From the NCBI GenBank assembly GCA_025929895.1, contig JAICPI010000024.1:1-35254 (forward strand): a stretch of 35,254 nt of DNA, written 5' to 3'. Shown piece after piece: positions 24,507 to 32,516 of this stretch (position 1 is its first letter; each line of letters starts with the position of its first letter). The notes under the pieces were generated by a model. The model worked only from the letters and a program-made list of their open reading frames with translations, was not told the DNA's origin and searched no databases. The translations under genes and the position numbers were made by a program. The DNA is from Thermoleophilia bacterium (lineage in GTDB: Bacteria > Actinomycetota > Thermoleophilia > Gaiellales > Gaiellaceae).

Positions 24507-25628
24507 TCAAGCCCCTTTCGTTGCCGAGCCTGCGGCGAGCCGGTCGAGAGCGTCCGCGCGGAAGGAGGCGAGCTCGCCCCGCTCGATCGCCGCACGTGCA
24601 CCCGCGGTCAGGTCGATCAGGAACCGCAGATTATGAAGGCTGAGCAGCCGGTGGCCGAGCAGCTCCTGCTGGTTGACGAGGTGGCGGACGTACGCGCGCG
24701 AGAACCGCGAGCAGGCCGGGCACGTGCAGCTCTCGTCGAGCGGGCGGGAGTCCCGCGCGAAGCGGGCGTTCCGGAGGTTCAGCCTCCCCTCCCACGTCAG
24801 CGCGCTCCCCGTGCGCGCCGTTCGCGTCGGCAGGACGCAGTCGAACATGTCGACGCCGCGGGCGATCACCTCGATGATCCCCTCGGGGTCGCCGATCCCC
24901 ATGAAGTAGCGCGGCTTGTCCGCCGGAAGCAGCTCGGCGACCCACGCGGTCGTCTCGAACATCTCGTCGCGCCGCTCGCCGATCGCGAGCCCCCCGATCG
25001 CGTTGCCGTCGAGGTCGAGCTCGGCGATCTCCTCCGTGGAGCGGCGCCGCAGCTCGGGGTCGACCGCGCCCTGCGCGATCCCGAAGAGCAGCTGGCCGGG
25101 CGCGCGCGGCGCGGCGCGCTGGCGGCGCGCCCACTCCGTCGTCCGGCGGACTGCGACTTCGAGCTCGGCGCGCGGCACGCTCGGCGGCAGGACGACGTCG
25201 AGGCACATCGCGACGTCGGAGCCGAGCGCGGCCTGGATCGCAGCGGCGTCCTCGGGCGTGAGCCGCTCCGCCTCGCCGTCGTAGACCGAGCGGAACGTCA
25301 CGGCCTCGTCGTCGACGGCGAGCAGCGTGTCCCGGAGCGAGAACACCTGGAAGCCGCCCGAGTCCGTGAGGATCGGCCCCTCCCAGCCCATGAACGCGTG
25401 CAGCCCGCCGAGCTCCGCGATCACATCCTCGCCCGGGCGGAAGTGCAGGTGGTACGTGTTCCCGAGGACGATCGACGCGCCGAGCGCGCGCAGCTCGTCG
25501 GGGTCGACGCTCTTCACCGTCGCCTTCGTCCCGACGGGCATGAACGCGGGCGTCGGCACGTCGCCGTGCGCGGTGGCGAGCACGCCCGCGCGGGCGGCGC
25601 CGTCCGTCGCGACGACCTCGAAGCTCAC
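24507..25628 (-). CDS. tgt: Queuine tRNA-ribosyltransferase (TGT)
   Basis: Exchanges guanine 34 for preQ1 in tRNAs for Asp, Asn, His and Tyr, 373 aa. TIM-barrel motifs: FMPVGTKATVK, TDSGGFQVFS (catalytic Asp89), GGLAIGE, and MFDCVLPTRTART with the nucleophilic Asp. Zinc ligands CTCPAC plus a later His (LLSLHN) are intact. The start is GTG at 25628, overlapping the queA stop as GTGA; the frame is open far upstream but that is queA antisense-frame sequence. It is followed by yajC and secDF. Confidence 0.96.
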   Translation of the reverse strand: MSFEVVATDGAARAGVLATAHGDVPTPAFMPVGTKATVKSVDPDELRALGASIVLGNTYHLHFRPGEDVIAELGGLHAFMGWEGPILTDSGGFQVFSLRDTLLAVDDEAVTFRSVYDGEAERLTPEDAAAIQAALGSDVAMCLDVVLPPSVPRAELEVAVRRTTEWARRQRAAPRAPGQLLFGIAQGAVDPELRRRSTEEIAELDLDGNAIGGLAIGERRDEMFETTAWVAELLPADKPRYFMGIGDPEGIIEVIARGVDMFDCVLPTRTARTGSALTWEGRLNLRNARFARDSRPLDESCTCPACSRFSRAYVRHLVNQQELLGHRLLSLHNLRFLIDLTAGARAAIERGELASFRADALDRLAAGSATKGA

Positions 25629-26554
25629 AGGATCAGCATCGCATCGCCGAAGGAATAGAAGCGGTAACGCTCCTCGATCGCGACGCGGTAGAGCTCGCGC
25701 ATGCGCTCCACGCCGGCGAACGCCATCACGAGCGCGAGGAGGGTCGAGCGCGGCAGGTGGAAGTTCGTCAGCAGCGCGTCGACGCGGCGGAACTCGAAGC
25801 CGGGCGTGACGAAGAGCGACGTGCGGCCGGCCAGCGGGGCGCCGCGCGCGAGCGTCTCGAGGACCCGGACCGTCGTCGTGCCGACGGCGAGCACGCGCTC
25901 GGCCTCGCGGATCCGCTCCCACGCTTCCGGGCGGACCTCGTAGCGCTCGCCGTGGAGCTCGTGCTCGGCGAGGTCCTCCGCGGTGACGGGCCGGAACGTG
26001 TCGAGCCCGACGTGCAGGGTCACCCGCTCGACGTCGAGCGCGCGTAGCAGCTCCGGGGTGAAGTGGAGCCCTGCGGTGGGCGCGGCGGCGGAACCGGCCT
26101 CGCGCGCGTAGACCGTCTGGTAGCGGGCGGGATCCGCGAGGGGAACCTCGATGTACGGCGGCAGCGGCACCTGGCCGGCGGGCTCGCCGTCCAGACGCAC
26201 GCGCCAGCGCCCCTCCCCCAGGTGCTCGAGGAGCTCGACCGGGCCGTACCGCGCGCCGGCGCGGAGGCGCCGCGTCGGGCGCGCGAGCGCCTCCCAGACG
26301 CCCGCGCCGACCGGCTCGAGCAGCAGCACCTCGCCGCGCGGGTGCTCGATCGGGATCCGGGCCGGAACCACACGCGTGTCGTTCACGACGGCGAGCTCGC
26401 CGTGCAGCTCGTCGGGCAGGTCGCCGAAGCGCCGGTGGCGGACGTCCCCCGTGGCGCGGTCGTGGACGAGGAGTCGCGAGTCCCCCCGCCGAGCGGGCGG
26501 CTCCTGCGCGATCAGCTCCGGCGGCAGCTCGTAGTCGAGCTCCGTGGTGCGCAT
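25625..26554 (-). CDS. queA: S-adenosylmethionine:tRNA ribosyltransferase-isomerase QueA
   Basis: Builds epoxyqueuosine from preQ1-tRNA using the ribosyl part of SAM, 309 aa. Family segments: YELPPELIAQEPP, VVNDTRVVPAR, PLPPYI, YQTVYAREAGSAAAPTAGLHF, HVGLDTFRPV, TNFHLPRSTLL and FYSFGDAMLI. It is somewhat shorter than most QueA (about 340), trimmed in the second domain. The start is ATG at 26554 with TAACGT 9 bases upstream. It is the first gene of queA-tgt-yajC-secDF. Confidence 0.96.
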   Translation of the reverse strand: MRTTELDYELPPELIAQEPPARRGDSRLLVHDRATGDVRHRRFGDLPDELHGELAVVNDTRVVPARIPIEHPRGEVLLLEPVGAGVWEALARPTRRLRAGARYGPVELLEHLGEGRWRVRLDGEPAGQVPLPPYIEVPLADPARYQTVYAREAGSAAAPTAGLHFTPELLRALDVERVTLHVGLDTFRPVTAEDLAEHELHGERYEVRPEAWERIREAERVLAVGTTTVRVLETLARGAPLAGRTSLFVTPGFEFRRVDALLTNFHLPRSTLLALVMAFAGVERMRELYRVAIEERYRFYSFGDAMLIL

Positions 26555-26563
26555 CCGACGGTG

Positions 26564-26573
26564 ACGTTACCCT
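26564..26573. promoter_or_regulatory. Interlocked divergent -10 elements of queA and the coiled-coil gene
   Basis: Minus-strand TAACGT (26569-26564) lies 9 bases before the queA ATG, and plus-strand TACCCT (26568-26573) lies 8 bases before the ATG at 26582. The two hexamers share two bases, so polymerase probably cannot occupy both at once. Confidence 0.4.
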
Positions 26574-26581
26574 TGCGCTCG

Positions 26582-27037
26582 ATGGATCAGGACGCGATCG
26601 AGCGCGCGCGGGAGCGAATCGCCCAGGCCGCGGAGGGCAAGCCCGACGCGGCCGCAGTCGACGCAACGCTCGAGCGGACGCGACAGGGGCTCGAGGAGCT
26701 CGCCGCGGCGGCCGCGGAGCTCGAGGCCACCCTCCCGGAGAAGGTCGGCGCGGCCGTCAGGGACGGCGTCGCCGCGGAGGCGCGCCCCGTCGCGCGCCAG
26801 CTCGCCGAGGTGCGCGGACTGATGAACCAGGTGGTCCGCCGCCTCGAGCGGCTCGAGGGCGACGTGCTCTCGGAACGGCACGCCCGCATCGACGACCTCG
26901 CGCTCCTCGTCGACCTCGTCGCGTCGGGCTGGAAGGGCGTCGACGACCGGCTCGCACGGCTCGAGCAGAATCTGCAAGCGGGCGGCGACGCAGTCGTCTA
27001 CCGCATCGAAGAGCGCCGGCCCGCCTCCGGCGCGTAG
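26582..27037 (+). CDS. Alpha-helical coiled-coil protein, function unknown
   Basis: 151 aa, almost entirely predicted helix. Alanine/glutamate-rich heptads span about 1-60 (RERIAQAAEG, LEELAAAAAELEATL); a second coiled coil spans about 70-135 (QLAEVRGLMNQVVRRLERLEGD, GVDDRLARLEQNL). No membrane segment, signal peptide or known motif. It resembles the architecture of phasin-like or cytoskeletal accessory proteins, but I do not recognise a family. The start is ATG at 26582, 27 bases from divergent queA; its stop is 2 bases from the convergent kinase stop. Confidence 0.7.
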   Translation: MDQDAIERARERIAQAAEGKPDAAAVDATLERTRQGLEELAAAAAELEATLPEKVGAAVRDGVAAEARPVARQLAEVRGLMNQVVRRLERLEGDVLSERHARIDDLALLVDLVASGWKGVDDRLARLEQNLQAGGDAVVYRIEERRPASGA

Positions 27038-27039
27038 GG

Positions 27040-28425
27040 CTACCCCGGCAGCACGAGCTGGAAGCGGCTGCCGCGACCGGGCTCGCTCTCGAGCTCGATC
27101 CGGCCGCCGAGGGCGACCGCGAGCTCGCGCGCGATCGCGAGCCCGAGCCCCGTGCCGCCGGAGCCGTCGCGCGAGACGAACGGCCGGAAGATCCGCTCGA
27201 ACTCGTCCTCGGTGATGCCGGGCCCGTTGTCGTCGACCGCCACCTCGATGTTCCCGTTCGCCTGCTGGAGGCTGAGCTCGATCCGCCCGCCGTCCGGGGT
27301 CCACCGGAACGCGTTCGAGAGCAGGTTCGAGATGATCTGGAGCACGCGGTCGCCGTCGGTCACGATCACCGGCCGCGCGGTGACGTCGCGCCGGTAGTCG
27401 ATCGCCCGTCGGCGTGCCTCCTCCGCGAACGAGCCGTACGCGCGCTCGGTGAGCGCCTCCATGTCGACCTCCTCCTGGAGGAGCGTGAAGCGGTGCGCGT
27501 CGAGCTTCGCGAGGTCGAGGATGTCGCCGACGAGCCTCGAGAGGCGGTCCGCCTCGAGCGCGATCACGTCCAGGGAGTCGCTGCGGAGCTCCGGGTCCTC
27601 GACGACGCCCTCGCGGAGCGCGTCGACGTGTCCGCGGATCGCCGTCAGCGGCGTGCGGAGCTCGTGCGACACCGACATGAGGAAGTTGCGCTCGCGCTCG
27701 TCCGCCTCGGCGAGCCGCTCCGACATCTCGCGGAAGCGGTCGGCCAGGTGGCCGATCTCGTCGCCCGACGGCACGTCGGGGACGTTCACGTCGTAGCGGC
27801 CCTCCGCGATCTCGTCGGCCGCCAGCGCGAGGCCGCGCATCGGCTCCGAGATGCGGCGCGAGAGGTACCACGCCAGCCCGCCCGCGATCATCAGGCCACC
27901 CGCGATCGCGACCGCGAGCCGCTGGAGTAGCTCGACCCAGCGCTCCTGCACGTCCGCGCGGGGCTTCGCGACGATGATCGCACCGAACCTCGTACCGCCC
28001 TCCTCGATCGGGCGCACCACCGCCAGGAACGGCCGGCTCTCCCCCGCCGGCGTGAACTCGAACGAGGTGTTGCGGCCGACCGGCAGCGCCGCGACGTCGA
28101 CGATCTGCTGCTCGGGCGGGAGCCGCCGGAGGCCCGAGGTGTTCTCCTGGCCCGGGAAGATGTCGAGCCCGTCGAGCCCGACGTAGTAGATCCGGTCGCC
28201 GGTGGTCAGCTCGAGCGCGCCGGGGCCGTAGGGGATCTCGAGGTTCCCGGCCTCGTCGATGAACAGCTGCGAGAGGCCGATCGCCTCGCGGTTCAGCTCG
28301 CTTAGGGATTGCTCGCGCGCGTAGTCCTGGAAGAGGCGCAGCGCGACGACCGTCGCGACGAGCACCGCGAGCGCCATGCCGGCCAGGAAGATCGCCGGCA
28401 GCCTGAAACGCAGCGACCGGAACAT
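27040..28425 (-). CDS. Membrane sensor histidine kinase
   Basis: 461 aa. Membrane helix 1 (about 8-30), extracytoplasmic sensor region (31-165), helix 2 (about 168-188), HAMP (189-241), then the dimerisation domain with the phosphorylated His254 in SHELRTPLTA. The ATPase domain has the N-box NLLSNAFRWTP (368-377), DNGPGI (399-404) and GGTGLGLA (423-430). All catalytic motifs are intact. Partner of the response regulator 17 bases upstream. The start is ATG at 28425 with TACCCT 6 bases before it, which may be an internal promoter. The ligand is unknown. Confidence 0.94.
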   Translation of the reverse strand: MFRSLRFRLPAIFLAGMALAVLVATVVALRLFQDYAREQSLSELNREAIGLSQLFIDEAGNLEIPYGPGALELTTGDRIYYVGLDGLDIFPGQENTSGLRRLPPEQQIVDVAALPVGRNTSFEFTPAGESRPFLAVVRPIEEGGTRFGAIIVAKPRADVQERWVELLQRLAVAIAGGLMIAGGLAWYLSRRISEPMRGLALAADEIAEGRYDVNVPDVPSGDEIGHLADRFREMSERLAEADERERNFLMSVSHELRTPLTAIRGHVDALREGVVEDPELRSDSLDVIALEADRLSRLVGDILDLAKLDAHRFTLLQEEVDMEALTERAYGSFAEEARRRAIDYRRDVTARPVIVTDGDRVLQIISNLLSNAFRWTPDGGRIELSLQQANGNIEVAVDDNGPGITEDEFERIFRPFVSRDGSGGTGLGLAIARELAVALGGRIELESEPGRGSRFQLVLPG

Positions 28426-28431
28426 GCCGAA

Positions 28432-28437
28432 AGGGTA
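28432..28437 (-). promoter_or_regulatory. -10-like TACCCT before the histidine kinase
   Basis: TACCCT on the minus strand, 6 bases before the kinase ATG, in the 17-base gap after the response regulator. It could give a leaderless kinase transcript. Confidence 0.3.
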
Positions 28438-28442
28438 GAGGG

Positions 28443-29144
28443 CTAGGCGGCGTCGCGGGTGGGCGCGACCTTGTAGCCGACCCCCCACACGGTCACGATC
28501 GGCGAGGCGTCGCCGAGCTTGCGCCGGAGCTGCCGGACGTGGACGTCCACCGTCCTCGTGTCGCCGGCGAACGTGTAGCCCCACACGCGCTCGAGCAGCT
28601 GGTCGCGCGTCAGCACGAGCCCCTTGTGGTCGAGCAGCTCCCAGAGCAGGTCGAACTCCTTCGGGGCGAGCTGGATCTCGTCCTCCCCGACGCGCACCTC
28701 GCGGCGCCCGGCGTCGATCCTCAGGTCGCCGTGCTGGAGCTTCGCGCTCTCCTGCTGGCGTCGCTCGGGCGTCGCGCGCCGAAGGATCGACTTCACGCGG
28801 GCGACGAGCTCGCGCGGGTTGAAGGGCTTCGTCAGGTAGTCGTCGGCGCCGACCTCGAGCCCGATGATCTTGTCGACATCCTCGTCGCGCGCGGTCAGCA
28901 TCAGGATCGGGACGTCGGAGCTCTTGCGGATGCGCCGGCAGACCTCGATCCCGTCGACGTCCGGGAGCATCAGGTCGAGGATGATCAGCGACGTGTCGCC
29001 CCTGGCGGCCTGGGTCAACGCCTCGGAGCCCGTCGCCGCCGTGCGGACGGCGTAGCCGGCGTTCTTGAGGTACAGCGAGACGAAGGACGCGATCGACGAC
29101 TCGTCCTCCACCACCAGGACGGTCTGCGTCTGCTGGCTCGCCAT
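28443..29144 (-). CDS. OmpR/PhoB-type response regulator
   Basis: 233 aa. Receiver with acidic pair Glu13/Asp14, phosphoacceptor Asp57 (IILDLMLPDVDG), Thr84 and Lys106, all intact. The winged-helix domain has APKEFDLLWELLDH, RDQLLERVWGYTF, TVDVHVRQLRRKLG and a C-terminal hairpin VWGVGYK. The start is ATG at 29144, sharing a base with the upstream stop (TAATG), so translation is coupled to the secreted-protein gene. With the kinase it forms a two-component system; the target genes are not evident. Confidence 0.95.
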   Translation of the reverse strand: MASQQTQTVLVVEDESSIASFVSLYLKNAGYAVRTAATGSEALTQAARGDTSLIILDLMLPDVDGIEVCRRIRKSSDVPILMLTARDEDVDKIIGLEVGADDYLTKPFNPRELVARVKSILRRATPERRQQESAKLQHGDLRIDAGRREVRVGEDEIQLAPKEFDLLWELLDHKGLVLTRDQLLERVWGYTFAGDTRTVDVHVRQLRRKLGDASPIVTVWGVGYKVAPTRDAA

Positions 29145-29638
29145 TACGGCCCGATCGGCGGAACGGGATGCAGCTGGGCGGTGAACGACACCCCGGGGAT
29201 GACGTCGTGGCTCTCGCCGTTCAGGACGAACGTCCCTCCGGGCGCCGTGCCCTGGATCGCGATTCGGCCCTTGCCGACGATCGAGAGATCGACGTCGATA
29301 CCGCGCCTGATCACCATCCGGAACGGAGTGTCCATGACCCGCCAGCGCAGGTCGCGGCCGATGAACCGCTCCTTCGCGCCGTCCTCGTCGACGTCGACGC
29401 CGCGAGCTCCGGTGACGAAGGGGTCGAGCTCGTCCTCCGAGACGACGCGCTCGTCGAGGAAGAGGTTGCAGCGGTCGCAGCGGCCGATCACGCCGCCCTT
29501 CGACCAGATCCGAACGGTGATCTGCCCGTCGAGATCGCGCACCGAGAGCGTCCCGTCGCCCTGCGCGCGGACGGCCGCGGCCGCCGCGAACGGGGTCGCG
29601 AGCGCAAGCAGGGTGACGAAGACGACGGTGCGCCGCAT
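29144..29638 (-). CDS. Secreted protein of unknown function encoded with the two-component system
   Basis: 164 aa. N-terminal signal peptide (RRTVVFVTLLALATPFAAAA, cleavage near AVRA-QG), so the mature protein is exported. The rest is probably beta-rich (GTLSVRDLDGQITVRIW; GKGRIAIQGTAPGGTFVLNG). A CDRC pair (CxxC) could bind metal or form a disulfide. I do not recognise the family. As first gene of an operon with the regulator and kinase, it may be an accessory to sensing; that is inference. The start is ATG at 29638 with GATACT 6 bases upstream. It is divergent from the dimethylformamidase-like gene. Confidence 0.8.
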   Translation of the reverse strand: MRRTVVFVTLLALATPFAAAAAVRAQGDGTLSVRDLDGQITVRIWSKGGVIGRCDRCNLFLDERVVSEDELDPFVTGARGVDVDEDGAKERFIGRDLRWRVMDTPFRMVIRRGIDVDLSIVGKGRIAIQGTAPGGTFVLNGESHDVIPGVSFTAQLHPVPPIGP

Positions 29639-29644
29639 GAGCCG

Positions 29645-29650
29645 AGTATC
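29645..29650 (-). promoter_or_regulatory. -10-like GATACT of the secreted-protein/two-component operon
   Basis: GATACT on the minus strand ends 6 bases before the ATG at 29638, consistent with a leaderless mRNA. No strong -35 is visible. Confidence 0.4.
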
Positions 29651-29717
29651 GAGCGCGGAATTGTGCGCAAGCTGATCGTAGAGTAAGCAAACCGTTAGGG
29701 CCAGCCCCCGCCCGCGG

Positions 29718-29723
29718 TACGGT
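29718..29723 (+). promoter_or_regulatory. -10-like TACGGT of the dimethylformamidase-like gene
   Basis: TACGGT lies 9 bases before the ATG at 29733. A weak TTAGGG is 17 bases upstream of it. Confidence 0.35.
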
Positions 29724-29732
29724 GGACGCTCG

Positions 29733-31343
29733 ATGCGCCGGGCCCAGTTCCTCCAGGCTCTCGCCGCCGCGCTCGGGCTGCCGGCCGCCGCGCGCGCAGC
29801 ACCGGCCGTTCCGCGCCTCGAGCGCCTGCGCGCGTCGAACGGCGGCCGCCCGTTCGCGGGCGACCGGGCGCTCCTGACGACGGTCAGTCCCGGCCGCCGC
29901 GGACGCGACCGGGCGATCGTCCGCTTCTCGCTCACCGGGCGCGCGCGCGTTCGCCTCGAGGCGCTCCGCACGGACACGATCCGCGTGGGCCGGCCGCTCG
30001 GGGAGGTCGTCTGGGCGACGGAGCGCGTGCTCGGCGCGGGCTCGCACGAGCTCGTCTGGCGGCCGAGCGCGGCGCTCCAGCCCCGAACGTACGTCCTGCG
30101 AGCGACGGTCCTCGCGGGCGGCAAGCGGCGTACCTACGGGCTCGATCGTCCCGGGCGCCGGATCACCGCCCCGATCGTCCGCGTGCTCGGCGTCGACGTC
30201 GCGCTCGCGCACCTGAGCTACGCCCCCGGCGAGACGACCGACCTGATGATCGCCACGGATGCTCCGTCCCTCGACGTGCAGGTCTTCCACTACGCGGGCG
30301 CGGCGCGGTTCGTCGAGCGGGACCTCCGCACCAACGGCGTGGCGGTGACGCCCTCGGCCAGGGTCGACTGGCGCGCGCATCGCGACAGGCCGGCAAGGCT
30401 CCGGTTCCTCCGCGCGGGCGACTGGCAGAGCGGCCTCTACTTCGTGCGGGCTCGCGCTGCCGACGGGCGGGTCGGGTACGCGCCGTTCATCCTCCGCCCG
30501 CGCCGCCTCGGCGAGCGGCGCGTGGCCGTCGTGCTCTCGACGAACACGTGGCAGGCGTACAACTTCCACGACGCCGACGGCGACGGCTGGGGCGACAGCT
30601 GGTACGTCAGCGCGGGGACGACGAGCGTCGACGTCGGCCGCCCATTCCTCGACTTCGGGGTGCCGTTCCGGTTCCGCGACTGGGATCTCGCATTCGTCGC
30701 GTGGCTGAACCGCACCGGCAAGCAGGTCGACTACCTCTCGGACGACGATCTCGAGAACGCGGGCACCGGCGACCGGCTGCGCGCGGCGTACGACCTCGTC
30801 GTCTTCCCCGGCCATGAAGAGTACGTCACGCAGCGCGCGTACGACGTCGTCGAGCGCTACCGCGCTCTTGGTGGGAACCTCCTCTTCCTCTCGGCCAACA
30901 ACTTCTTCTGCCGGGTGCGGCGCGAGGGCCGTCGACTCGTGCGCGACGGGCTCTGGCGCGACCTCGGCCGCCCGGAGTCGTCGCTCGTCGGCGTGCAGTA
31001 CGTCGCCTCGGACTACGGCCAGCGACAGGGGCCGTACGTCGTTCGCGGCGCCGACCTCCTACCGTGGGTGTTCGAGGGCACCGGCCTGGCGAACGGGTCG
31101 ACGTTCGGCCGGTACGGGATCGAGCTCGACGCCCGGACGCCCGCGTCGCCGCCCGGCACGATCCTGCTCGCGGAGATCCGCGACCTGATGGGCCTGCAAC
31201 GCTCGGCCGAGATGACGTACTACGAGACGGACGCGGGCGCGAAGGTCTTCGCCGCGGGGGTCCTCAACTTCGCGGCCTCGATCGACGACCCGCAGGTGGC
31301 GCGGCTCGTCGAGAACGTCTGGTCGAGGCTGGCGGCCGGCTAG
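29733..31343 (+). CDS. Exported protein resembling the N,N-dimethylformamidase large (beta) subunit
   Basis: 536 aa. An N-terminal export signal starts with a twin arginine (RRAQFLQALAAALGLPAAARA), Tat-like but not a perfect match. A beta-sandwich region follows, and from about residue 265 a domain resembling the C-terminal domain of dimethylformamidase large subunits: VVLSTNTWQAYNFHDADGDG, DYLSDDDLEN, YDLVVFPGHEEYVT, GGNLLFLSANNFFCRV. No small subunit is nearby, and export would be unusual for that enzyme, so the substrate is open. The promoter region is shared with the secreted protein/two-component operon. Its stop overlaps the next convergent stop (CTAG). Confidence 0.78.
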   Translation: MRRAQFLQALAAALGLPAAARAAPAVPRLERLRASNGGRPFAGDRALLTTVSPGRRGRDRAIVRFSLTGRARVRLEALRTDTIRVGRPLGEVVWATERVLGAGSHELVWRPSAALQPRTYVLRATVLAGGKRRTYGLDRPGRRITAPIVRVLGVDVALAHLSYAPGETTDLMIATDAPSLDVQVFHYAGAARFVERDLRTNGVAVTPSARVDWRAHRDRPARLRFLRAGDWQSGLYFVRARAADGRVGYAPFILRPRRLGERRVAVVLSTNTWQAYNFHDADGDGWGDSWYVSAGTTSVDVGRPFLDFGVPFRFRDWDLAFVAWLNRTGKQVDYLSDDDLENAGTGDRLRAAYDLVVFPGHEEYVTQRAYDVVERYRALGGNLLFLSANNFFCRVRREGRRLVRDGLWRDLGRPESSLVGVQYVASDYGQRQGPYVVRGADLLPWVFEGTGLANGSTFGRYGIELDARTPASPPGTILLAEIRDLMGLQRSAEMTYYETDAGAKVFAAGVLNFAASIDDPQVARLVENVWSRLAAG

Positions 31344-31585
31344 GCGGCGCGGCGGAGGGGCGCCACCTGCGGGTGCCGTTTCTCGGTCTCGCGCCAGATC
31401 TCGTCGGCGGCGTCGGCGGAGAGCAGGTTGAGCGCGACCGCGTTCATCGTCGCGATCGAGGCCGACTCGAGCAGTCGCCCGACGGAGTCGGCTGAGGCAC
31501 CGGAGCGCTCGAGCGTCCGCGCGAGCTCCTCCAGACGGGCGACGAGGATGCGCTCCGTCCGCTCGGTGCGTGCCCGTCGCTTCAT
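31340..31585 (-). CDS. Small basic helical protein of unknown function
   Basis: 81 aa from ATG 31585 (a GTG at 31624 would add 13 residues). A basic start (KRRARTERTER) is followed by helices ILVARLEELARTLERSG and SVGRLLESASIATMNAVALNLLSADAADEIW. No membrane segment or recognised motif. It could be a small DNA- or RNA-associated protein, but nothing shows this. The stop overlaps the convergent upstream stop by three bases. Confidence 0.6.
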   Translation of the reverse strand: MKRRARTERTERILVARLEELARTLERSGASADSVGRLLESASIATMNAVALNLLSADAADEIWRETEKRHPQVAPLRRAA

Positions 31586-31654
31586 GCGCGCCCCGTTCGC
31601 GCCGACCCCCCTGCTTCCTGCCACGGCGCGTGACGGTAGCGAGGCCGCCGGACG

Positions 31655-32512
31655 CTATTGGTAGCGGTAGAACCCCTCGCCGCTCTTGCGGCCGAGCTTG
31701 CCCTCCGCCTGCATGGCGAGCAGCCGCTCCGGGGGCGCCATGCGCGGCTCGCCGAGCTTGCCGTGGAGCGCCGCCGACGCGTGCACGTGGATGTCGATTC
31801 CGACGAGGTCGACGAGCGCGCACGGGCCCATCGGCCAGCCGGCGCCGTTCGTCATCGCCTTGTCGAGATCCTCCGGCGTGACGTCGGCTTCGTCCAGCAC
31901 GCGCACGCAGTCGTTCAGGAGCGGGATCAGAATCCGGTTGACGATGAAGCCCGGCGTGTCGTTGCAGCGCACCGGCCGCTTGCCCGCGCGCTCCGCCCAG
32001 GCGTAGGCCGCGTCCACGGCGGCCGCGTCGCTGTGCTCGGTGCGGACGATCTCCACGAGCGGAAGCACGGGCGCCGGGTTGAAGAAGTGCATCCCGATCA
32101 CGCGCCCCGGCCGCTGCGTCGCCTCCGCGATCTCCGTCACGGAGAGCGCCGACGTGTTCGTCGCGAGAATCGCGTCGGGCGCGCAGATCCGGTCGAGCTC
32201 GGCGAAGAGCTCGCGCTTCGGCTCGAGCTCCTCGACGATCGCCTCGATCACCAGGTCGCACGCGGCGAGCTCGGCGAGGTCGGTGGTCGTGCGCAGGCGC
32301 CCGACGGCCGCGTCCTTCGCGGCCGCGTCGAGGCGGCCCTTCTCGACCGCGCGGCCGAGGAAGTGGTCGATGCGCCCACGGGCCTTCTCGTTCAGGTCCT
32401 CGGAGACCTCGCGCCCGACGACGTCGTTGCCTGCGAGCACCGCGATCTGCGCGATCCCGGCTCCCATCGTGCCGAGGCCGACGACGCCGACCGTCTGGAT
32501 CGTGCGCGCCAA
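31655..32512 (-). CDS. 3-hydroxyacyl-CoA (3-hydroxybutyryl-CoA) dehydrogenase
   Basis: NAD-dependent enzyme, 285 aa, oxidising 3-hydroxyacyl-CoA or working in reverse. The NAD motif GLGTMGAG is at 12-19, VIEAIVEELEPKR follows, Ser121 is in NTSALS, catalytic His142 in GMHFFNPAPVLPLVEI, and NDTPGFIVNRI begins the C-terminal domain ending KSGEGFYRY. The length matches stand-alone FadB2/PaaH-type enzymes. The start is TTG at 32512, 4 bases after the thiolase stop. The pair performs the last two steps of beta-oxidation or acetoacetyl-CoA reduction. Confidence 0.94.
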   Translation of the reverse strand: MARTIQTVGVVGLGTMGAGIAQIAVLAGNDVVGREVSEDLNEKARGRIDHFLGRAVEKGRLDAAAKDAAVGRLRTTTDLAELAACDLVIEAIVEELEPKRELFAELDRICAPDAILATNTSALSVTEIAEATQRPGRVIGMHFFNPAPVLPLVEIVRTEHSDAAAVDAAYAWAERAGKRPVRCNDTPGFIVNRILIPLLNDCVRVLDEADVTPEDLDKAMTNGAGWPMGPCALVDLVGIDIHVHASAALHGKLGEPRMAPPERLLAMQAEGKLGRKSGEGFYRYQ

Positions 32513-32516
32513 GGCG

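Noticed and set aside
21497-24643. Very long open frame on the plus strand opposite secDF and yajC, over 1000 codons
   Set aside because: Its translation is low-complexity Arg/Asp/Glu-rich sequence mirrored from secDF codons. Stop codons are rare in antisense frames of such GC-rich genes.
24507-26666. Apparent fusion of tgt with about 340 upstream codons
   Set aside because: The added part is queA in another frame; the tgt family N-terminus begins exactly at the GTGA overlap.
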